A stretch of 11,211 nucleotides of DNA, from assembly GCA_903926695.1 (NCBI GenBank), contig CAIYKK010000551.1, forward strand, positions 1 to 11,211, written 5' to 3'. This document shows, piece by piece, positions 6,158 through 11,211 of the stretch; the first letter of the stretch is position 1; every line of letters starts with the position of its first letter. The DNA is from an uncultured Burkholderiales bacterium (GTDB lineage Bacteria; Pseudomonadota; Gammaproteobacteria; Burkholderiales; Burkholderiaceae_C). The position numbers were made by a program, and so were the translations under genes. The notes under the pieces were generated by a model that had not been told where the DNA came from, ran no database searches, and saw nothing but the letters and a program-made list of their open reading frames with translations.

Positions 6158-8167
6158 TTAAGGCAGTTTTTCTTCCGGCGGCGCAGCAATGTCACGCGGG
6201 CCGACCTGGCCCAGCCGCGCCTTGAGCGACTGCGGCTGGCCCGTCAGCAGCGCGGCGTAGCTGGTCGTGTTGGACAAAACCTTTTTGATGTAATCACGCG
6301 TTTCGGCAAAGGGCACGTTTTCGGCCCAGATCGCCGCTTCAAGCACCGGCCCGTTGCGCCAGGCGCGCGGGCGGCTCGGCCCGGCGTTGTAGGCGGCGGC
6401 GGCCATCGCCATCGAGCCGCCCAGATCGTCCAGCGCCAGCTTGAGATAAGCCGTGCCGATGGTGATGTTGGTGTCGCGGTCGCTGAGCTGGTCGGGGGTG
6501 AATTTGGTCAGGCCGATTTTTTTGGCCGTCCAGCGCGCCGTGGTTGGCATGACCTGCATCAGGCCAGAGGCGCCCACGCCCGAGCGCGCATCCATCACAA
6601 AACGGCTTTCCTGGCGAATCAGGCCATAGACGTAAGCCGGGTCCAGGTTCACGTCCTGGCTGCGCTTGACGACCAGCTCCCGAAACGGCGTCGGAAAACG
6701 CTGCTCAAAATCCATGACGTTTTTGGTGCGCTCGCTGGTGTTGATGCAGCGATCCCAGAGCTGGCGCTCGCAGGCGAGCTGTGCGGCGGCTAGCAGTTCG
6801 CGCTCGGACATGCCGCTTTTCTGGTGCAGGCTGATGCTGTAATTCCACTCGCGCACGCCTTCGGGGCGCAGGCCGATCTGGATGGCGTAAATGGCGCGGC
6901 TCAGGCCGGGGTTGAGCCGGGCGCTTTCTTTTTCCGAGTTGCTGAGAGACGAGGGTTTGGCGGGCACGGTGATTTTCTGGCCCAGCTCTTCGAGCGCGAG
7001 CTGCTCGTAAAAACCGCGCACCGAGGCGATGGACTGCAGCAGCGTGGTGGCTTCGGCGCGCTGCGAGGTGGCGATCAGGGCACGCGCCTTCCAGTAAGTC
7101 CAGGTGGCGTCCTGGCGCACCTCGTCGCTCATGGCGTTCACGGCCTTGAGCACTTCGGGCCATTGCGGCTGCGTGCCTGCGCGCAGGGCGGCGCGGGTTT
7201 TCCAGGCCAGCATGTCGTCCGTCAGGTCGGTGTCTTTGCTGACTTTGGAAAAATAATACATCGCGTCGTTGGCCGACTGGCTGCCCAGGCGGGTGGCGAC
7301 CTGCTTGCCGATCAGCCCCCAGACCCAGTTGCGCTCTTCGGCGCTGAGCTGCACGGCCCATTTGTTGCTCAACTGGGCGGCGGCGCTTTCGGCGTCGCTG
7401 GTGGCCAGCTTGACCAGCGCCAGCGTGATCAGCTCTTTGCGCACGGTGCGAATGGCGAGGTATTTGTCCGAGAGGAATTTGACCGGATTGGCGCTCAGTT
7501 CGGTGACCATTGGCACAGCTTCGGGCGCGACGATCTGCACTGCGTCACGGGTGGCGCGTGAGCGTCCGGCCTCGGTGGCCAGACGCGCTTTTTGCCAGAC
7601 ATCGAGCTGGGTGAGATTTTTGCTGCCCACCAGTCGGTCGGCGGCGGTCGTGCAGCCGTCATCGGCTTCGCGCTGGGCGTACCAGTTTTTGCGCACTTCT
7701 TCGGGCAGGCGCGAGTCGGGCAGAAAGTTTTTCGTGTGCTCGACCAGCAGGGCGTAGCAGCGCACCTCGCGGTCGTCGTTCATGCGGTATTTGGGGTATT
7801 CGGCGGCAAAACCGGCCCAGTCGCGGCGCTGGCCCAGCACCAGCAGCCAGTCGTTGCGCATCCGGTCTTCCTGGTAAGTGCCGGCGTAGCGGGTGAAAAA
7901 GTCCTGCACATCTTGTGAATTGGCCTCGCCCAGCCGGGCGCGCAGCTCCCAGTAAGCGGCCCAGGCTTCGAGCGCGTGGCCGCGTGCCTGTGGCAGCATT
8001 TGCGTCAGGCGCGCCTTGTCGCCGCGCTTGAAGGCTTTGTTCATGTCCACAATGAGGCTGTCGGCGGACGAGAGAGACTGCGCCGCCACGGGTGAAGGAA
8101 GACCGGCCACGAGGGCCGCCGAAAATACAGCAGAAAATGCTGTGCTGGAAAGAAATTTGTATAGCAT
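6158..8167 (-). CDS. slt: Soluble lytic murein transglycosylase (Slt70 type)
   Basis: This periplasmic enzyme cleaves the MurNAc-GlcNAc bond of peptidoglycan, forming 1,6-anhydroMurNAc ends, in wall turnover. The 669-residue protein begins with a signal peptide (residues 1-29, cleavage likely after PVAA, before Q30). A long alpha-helical superhelix region (about 35-490) follows, typical of the doughnut of Slt70 (E. coli about 645). The C-terminal goose-lysozyme-like domain (about 495-640) has IRQESRF (517-523) with catalytic E520, GASGLMQVMPTTA (532-544), AAYNAGPSR (591-599) and ETRDYIKKVL (622-631). All catalytic landmarks are present. Its start codon is 9 bases from that of the divergent cyclo-ligase gene. 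The start is fixed by the signal peptide rather than by a strong ribosome-binding site. Confidence 0.95.
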   Translation of the reverse strand: MLYKFLSSTAFSAVFSAALVAGLPSPVAAQSLSSADSLIVDMNKAFKRGDKARLTQMLPQARGHALEAWAAYWELRARLGEANSQDVQDFFTRYAGTYQEDRMRNDWLLVLGQRRDWAGFAAEYPKYRMNDDREVRCYALLVEHTKNFLPDSRLPEEVRKNWYAQREADDGCTTAADRLVGSKNLTQLDVWQKARLATEAGRSRATRDAVQIVAPEAVPMVTELSANPVKFLSDKYLAIRTVRKELITLALVKLATSDAESAAAQLSNKWAVQLSAEERNWVWGLIGKQVATRLGSQSANDAMYYFSKVSKDTDLTDDMLAWKTRAALRAGTQPQWPEVLKAVNAMSDEVRQDATWTYWKARALIATSQRAEATTLLQSIASVRGFYEQLALEELGQKITVPAKPSSLSNSEKESARLNPGLSRAIYAIQIGLRPEGVREWNYSISLHQKSGMSERELLAAAQLACERQLWDRCINTSERTKNVMDFEQRFPTPFRELVVKRSQDVNLDPAYVYGLIRQESRFVMDARSGVGASGLMQVMPTTARWTAKKIGLTKFTPDQLSDRDTNITIGTAYLKLALDDLGGSMAMAAAAYNAGPSRPRAWRNGPVLEAAIWAENVPFAETRDYIKKVLSNTTSYAALLTGQPQSLKARLGQVGPRDIAAPPEEKLP
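8127..8143. repeat. Perfect inverted repeat in the slt/cyclo-ligase divergent start region
   Basis: ACAGCA-GAAAA-TGCTGT is a perfect 6-base inverted repeat with a 5-base spacer. It lies within the signal-peptide codons of slt and about 35 bases before the cyclo-ligase ATG. Any promoter for the cyclo-ligase gene must overlap this area because the start codons are 9 bases apart. It could be an operator, but repeated Ala codons (GCA/GCT) may produce it by chance. Confidence 0.25.
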
Positions 8168-8176
8168 CGGAGCATT

Positions 8177-8815
8177 ATGGACAAATTAAGTACACGTAAA
8201 GCCTTGGTGCGGTCGCGCCTGGACATGCCTGACCGCTTGGCTCGGGCCGATTTGCTGCAGCAGGTCATGCGGATTTGGCTGGTGGGCTCGCCCCACGAGG
8301 TCATTGGCGCGTACTGGCCGATCAAAGGCGAATTCGATCCGCTGCCCGCACTGTACCGCTGGCAGGAAGACGCTGTGCTGAGCCAGGACGCCTTGTTTGA
8401 AACCCTGCCCGAGCAGGCCGAACCGGCGCAATTAGCCAATGAAAGCATCGCCAGCCGCTCGCCGCGCAAGATCGGCCTGCCGGTGGTCAACAAGGTGCAT
8501 AAAACGCTGGTTTTTCACGCCTGGTATCCCGGCTGCCCGATGGAAGAAGACGCTTACGGCATTCCCAAGCCCAAGGACACGGAGGTGATTGTGCCGACGC
8601 TGCTGTTTGTGCCCTGCGTCGGCTACGGGCCGGGCGGCTACCGGCTGGGCTACGGCGGCGGTTTTTACGACCGCACGCTGGCCACGCTCTCGCCGCGCCC
8701 GTTCACCGTCGGTTTGGGCTACAGCCAGGGCTGGCTGCCGGATATGGAGCCTGAGTCGCACGACGTGCCGCTCGATGTGATTCTCAACGACAAGGGCGTG
8801 GTCTGGCCGGTGTGA
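8177..8815 (+). CDS. ygfA: 5-formyltetrahydrofolate cyclo-ligase
   Basis: This enzyme converts 5-formyltetrahydrofolate to 5,10-methenyltetrahydrofolate using ATP, returning a folate storage and inhibitor form to the one-carbon pool. The 212-residue protein shows the family pattern. The N-terminal basic helix MDKLSTRKALVRSRL is typical, YWPIKGEFD (46-54) covers the substrate region, and YGIPKP (127-132) follows. VPCVGYGPGGYRLGYGGGFYDR (145-166) carries the ATP/Mg signature, and HDVPLDVIL (195-203) comes near the end. The start has GGAG at 8169-8172, 4 bases upstream, which also falls right beside the divergent slt start. Residues about 66-97 form a slightly longer, less conserved stretch than I expect for the family. 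The gene appears monocistronic; two hairpins follow its stop. In many proteobacteria this gene follows 6S RNA, but no 6S RNA fits in the 9-base gap here. Confidence 0.95.
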   Translation: MDKLSTRKALVRSRLDMPDRLARADLLQQVMRIWLVGSPHEVIGAYWPIKGEFDPLPALYRWQEDAVLSQDALFETLPEQAEPAQLANESIASRSPRKIGLPVVNKVHKTLVFHAWYPGCPMEEDAYGIPKPKDTEVIVPTLLFVPCVGYGPGGYRLGYGGGFYDRTLATLSPRPFTVGLGYSQGWLPDMEPESHDVPLDVILNDKGVVWPV

Positions 8816-8818
8816 GGC

Positions 8819-8836
8819 GGCTGACCGGCGTCAGCC
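8819..8836. repeat. Perfect hairpin just after the cyclo-ligase stop
   Basis: GGCTGAC-CGGC-GTCAGCC is a perfect 7-base stem with a 4-base loop, starting 3 bases after the cyclo-ligase stop. It abuts a second hairpin at 8837. No T-run follows, so it is not a standard intrinsic terminator. It may stabilise the 3' end of the mRNA or act with the next stem as a weak terminator. Confidence 0.55.
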
Positions 8837-8860
8837 CGCTCGCTGGCGTCTGAGCGAGCG
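8837..8860. repeat. Second perfect hairpin, abutting the first
   Basis: CGCTCGCT and AGCGAGCG form a perfect 8-base stem around an 8-base loop (8845-8852). It begins at the base after the previous hairpin ends. The following bases (CGGCTTGAAT) hold no U-tract. The tandem pair could be a terminator-like or REP-like 3' structure separating the cyclo-ligase and ppk2 transcripts. Confidence 0.55.
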
Positions 8861-8918
8861 CGGCTTGAATGCGCTGTGGCCGGTGCCGGTTTGGCGCAGG
8901 ACTCAAGCATGGCAGGCC

Positions 8919-8924
8919 TAGAAT
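8919..8924 (+). promoter_or_regulatory. Possible -10 box of the ppk2 promoter
   Basis: TAGAAT matches the sigma-70 -10 consensus in 5 of 6 positions and is followed by AT-rich bases in an otherwise GC-rich gap. No good -35 hexamer lies at 16-18 bases; the nearest, TTGGCG at 8891-8896, is 22 bases away. If used, transcription would begin near 8931, inside any longer reading of ppk2, which supports the ATG at 8984. Confidence 0.3.
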
Positions 8925-8983
8925 TAAACGCTGGCTTGCCTCGCTTGCCAGTTCACCGGCTCCTCCACAAGAAAGACCGAGAC

Positions 8984-10201
8984 ATGTCCGACGCCCTCGA
9001 TAGCAGCGCTGCACCCGCCCCTGAAACCTCCCGCAAAAAATCCTCCCGCCGCAAAGCCTCTGCGCCTGCCGTGCAAGAGAAGGTGCGCGCCGCCGCCCGT
9101 GGTGACCGGGCGCCGTCCACCCGGAGCAAGGCGCTGGAGGCGTTTGTGACCACCCAGGCCACCGAGGCGGTGCAGAGCCAGCAGCTGCAGGTGGCGCTGT
9201 CGCTGCTCGACGACGGCGTGGGCGCCACCGTCAGCAGTCCGGTCGCCCGCGCCCAGGCCCTGCGCGCCCTGCTCGAAGGCGCTTCGTCGGATGACCGCCG
9301 CGCCCTGTGCGCCGCACTGGCGCAGCAGGCCAGCCCCAAAAGCAAAGGCAAAGGCAAAAACGCCTCCCGCGAAAGCCCCGACGAGGCGCTGGCGCCAGAC
9401 TGGCGCGAAGGCGGCTACCCGTACAAAAACCTCCTGCGCCGCAGCGCTTATGAAAAAGAAAAATTCCGGCTGCAGGTCGAGTTGCTCAAGCTGCAGGCCT
9501 GGGTCAAAGAAACCGGCGAGCGCGTTGTCATCCTGTTTGAAGGGCGCGACGCCGCTGGCAAGGGCGGCGCCATCAAACGCTTCATGGAGCATTTGAATCC
9601 ACGCGGCGCCCGCGTCGTGGCGTTGGAAAAGCCGTCAGAAAACGAGCGCGGCCAGTGGTATTTTCAGCGCTACGTGCAGCATTTGCCGACACGCGGCGAG
9701 ATCGTGCTGTTCGACCGCAGTTGGTACAACCGCGCTGGCGTCGAGCGCGTGATGGGTTTTTGCAGCGATGCCGAATATTTTGAATTCATGCGTCAGGCGC
9801 CCGAGTTTGAACGCCAGCTGGTGCGCAGCGGCGTGCATGTGATCAAGTTCTGGTTCAGCGTCAGCCGCAAGGAGCAGCGCCGCCGCTTCAAGGAGCGTGA
9901 GGGCCATCCGCTCAAGCAGTGGAAACTCAGTCCGATTGATACCGCCTCGCTCGACAAGTGGGACGACTACACGCGCTGCAAAGAAGCCATGTTTTTTGAA
10001 ACCGACACCGCCGACGCGCCCTGGAGCGTGATCAAAAGCGATTGTAAAAAACGCGCCCGCCTGAACGCCATGCGCTACGTGCTGCACAAGCTGCCCTACG
10101 CCAAAAAAGACCTGGCGCGCATCGGCAAGCTCGATTTGATGATCGTCGGGCGCGCCCATGTGGTGTATGAGCGCGGCGAGCGGCCGGGCGCGATTTTGTA
10201 G
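8984..10201 (+). CDS. ppk2: Polyphosphate kinase 2 family protein with basic N-terminal extension
   Basis: PPK2 enzymes transfer phosphate between inorganic polyphosphate and nucleotides, usually making GTP or ATP from the diphosphate. From the ATG at 8984 the product has 405 residues. The kinase core (about 140-390) has the Walker A-like GRDAAGKGG (187-195, with D189 and K193), RGEIVLFDRSWYNRAGVERV (237-256) as Walker B, and an arginine-rich lid around RKEQRRRFKER (295-305). The single-core length and W-x-V-I-K-S-D-x-K-K-R-A-R (347-359) suggest class I. About 135 residues precede the core: Lys/Ser/Ala-rich at 14-50, helical at 50-115, and a KSKGKGK run at 119-125, longer than in minimal PPK2 proteins. 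A GTG at 8876 would add 36 residues but passes over the likely promoter. It converges on the LysR gene with a 19-base gap. Confidence 0.93.
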   Translation: MSDALDSSAAPAPETSRKKSSRRKASAPAVQEKVRAAARGDRAPSTRSKALEAFVTTQATEAVQSQQLQVALSLLDDGVGATVSSPVARAQALRALLEGASSDDRRALCAALAQQASPKSKGKGKNASRESPDEALAPDWREGGYPYKNLLRRSAYEKEKFRLQVELLKLQAWVKETGERVVILFEGRDAAGKGGAIKRFMEHLNPRGARVVALEKPSENERGQWYFQRYVQHLPTRGEIVLFDRSWYNRAGVERVMGFCSDAEYFEFMRQAPEFERQLVRSGVHVIKFWFSVSRKEQRRRFKEREGHPLKQWKLSPIDTASLDKWDDYTRCKEAMFFETDTADAPWSVIKSDCKKRARLNAMRYVLHKLPYAKKDLARIGKLDLMIVGRAHVVYERGERPGAIL

Positions 10202-10220
10202 CGGTTTTCTGGCCCGTTGC

Positions 10221-11207
10221 TCAGTCGTTCGTCTTTGCGGCGGCCTGCGCATCCGGCGCCTCCCCAATCGCCTCGCGCGTCTGCGCGGCCTGCGCCTTGA
10301 GCCAGTCGCAAAACGCCAGCACTTCGGGCCGCCCGGCGTTGCGCGGCCCGGTGACCAGCCAGTAGGCCATCGGCGAATCCATGCGCTGATTCGGCAACGC
10401 CTCCACCAAATCGCCCGAGGCCAGACTCTCGGCCACCAGCGGCAGCCGCGCCAGCACCACGCCTTGGCCGGTCAGCGCCGCCTGCACCATCTGGCTGGCG
10501 TAGTTGAAATACAGCCAGCGCTTGACTTCCAGCGTGGCCGCGCCCTGCTGCTCCAGCCAGCGCCGCCAGGTCAGCCACTGCAAATGGCTGTAATGCGCGT
10601 CGCCCGCCTCGATCAGCGTGAACTGCGCCAGATCCGCCGCCGTCTGCAGGCGCGGCCCGCTTTTGAGCAGCCACGGGCTGATCACCGGCGTGATCTGCTC
10701 GCCAAACAACCGGATCGCCTGCGGCGGCACGCGCTCGGCGGGCGCGTAGCGCAGCGCCAAATCCAAATCCGACAGCGCCAGATCAATCGCCACGTCCGAC
10801 GCATCAATGCGGATGTCGATATCGGGGTGTCGCCACTGAAAATCCTCCAGCCGGGGAATCAGCCACATCGAGGCGAACGACGCAAAGGTCGAGAGCGACA
10901 CGCTTTTACGCCCGGCGCTCTGGCGGATCTGTCGCACCGCGCCGTCGATGCGCTCCAGCGCGGGCGTGACCGCCCGCAGCAGCACGCCGCCCGCGTGCGT
11001 CAGCTCGACGGCCCGCGTGTGGCGGTGAAACAGGCTCACGCCCACATCGTCTTCAAGCGCCTGAATCTGGCGGCTCACGGCGGACTGGGTCAGCGCCAGC
11101 TCTTCGGAGGCAGCGCGAAAGTTGAGGTGGCGCGCCACGGCTTCAAAAGCGCGCAACTGCCCGGCCACGATGGGGCGCGAGCGCAAATGGGTTTGGGAAT
11201 GCTGCAT
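10221..11207 (-). CDS. LysR-family transcriptional regulator (GcvA-like)
   Basis: This is a complete 328-residue LysR-type regulator. It has an N-terminal winged helix-turn-helix (about 15-75; AASEELALTQSAVSRQIQALE at 32-52) with the usual LFHRHTRAVELTHAG wing (59-73). A linker helix follows to about 100, then a periplasmic-binding-like effector domain (about 101-305). The SLSTFASFASMWLIPRLEDF and SDLDLALRY patterns resemble the GcvA/AmpR branch. The C-terminal 20 or so residues are Ala-rich and probably disordered. LysR regulators usually control a divergent neighbour and themselves; that neighbour would lie past the window edge, so the target cannot be named. The ATG at 11207 is 4 bases from the edge, so its ribosome-binding site is only partly visible. 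The N-terminal 14 residues before the domain may mean an internal start. Confidence 0.93.
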   Translation of the reverse strand: MQHSQTHLRSRPIVAGQLRAFEAVARHLNFRAASEELALTQSAVSRQIQALEDDVGVSLFHRHTRAVELTHAGGVLLRAVTPALERIDGAVRQIRQSAGRKSVSLSTFASFASMWLIPRLEDFQWRHPDIDIRIDASDVAIDLALSDLDLALRYAPAERVPPQAIRLFGEQITPVISPWLLKSGPRLQTAADLAQFTLIEAGDAHYSHLQWLTWRRWLEQQGAATLEVKRWLYFNYASQMVQAALTGQGVVLARLPLVAESLASGDLVEALPNQRMDSPMAYWLVTGPRNAGRPEVLAFCDWLKAQAAQTREAIGEAPDAQAAAKTND

Positions 11208-11211
11208 GGGC

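Noticed and set aside
8876..8983. 36-codon upstream extension of ppk2 from a GTG
   Set aside because: It covers the likely -10 box and lacks a ribosome-binding site; the ATG at 8984 begins a typical low-complexity N-terminus.
1..11211. CRISPR array, tRNA, rRNA, phage or defence cluster beyond hipBA
   Set aside because: No regular repeat-spacer pattern, no cloverleaf or rRNA-like stretch, and no other defence-type protein was found on either strand.

Overview
The window looks like chromosomal DNA of a Burkholderiales betaproteobacterium, most likely Comamonadaceae (Rhodoferax/Polaromonas/Acidovorax type). This is inferred from the high G+C, dense coding with many 4-base overlaps, and the style of the proteins; no marker gene proves it. 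Ten protein genes are well supported. No RNA gene, CRISPR array or intact insertion sequence was seen.

Region 1 (1-2119, + strand): about 360 bases without a convincing gene, turning strongly AT-rich after about position 120, lead into hipB, hipA and a small DUF2905 membrane protein. The three genes are chained by two ATGA stop/start overlaps. hipBA is a type II toxin-antitoxin pair: HipB is the DNA-binding antitoxin and HipA the Ser/Thr kinase toxin. Upstream lie one perfect and one near-perfect copy of a 16-base palindrome (TGACCT-N4-AGGTCA), plus a weaker third copy. The perfect copy overlaps the hipB ribosome-binding site, so these are good candidates for HipB operators.

Region 2 (2126-6080, - strand): a trehalose operon, otsB, then a cytoplasmic GH15 glucoamylase/trehalase-like hydrolase, then otsA, again with ATGA overlaps at both junctions. 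OtsA makes trehalose-6-phosphate, OtsB removes the phosphate, and the GH15 enzyme probably acts on trehalose or on a related alpha-glucan. otsA converges on the DUF2905 gene with only 6 bases between the stop codons.

Region 3 (6158-8815): a soluble lytic murein transglycosylase (- strand) and 5-formyltetrahydrofolate cyclo-ligase (+ strand) diverge with only 9 bases between their start codons.

Region 4 (8816-11207): two abutting perfect hairpins follow the cyclo-ligase gene. Then come a PPK2-type polyphosphate kinase with a long basic N-terminal extension and, converging on it, a LysR-family regulator whose start lies 4 bases from the window edge.

Most of the window is ordinary housekeeping and stress-response content. 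The most notable points are the hipBA operator array, the coupling of a DUF2905 membrane protein to hipA, the GH15 gene inside the ots operon, and the extended PPK2. I found no clear evidence of a wholly new system.
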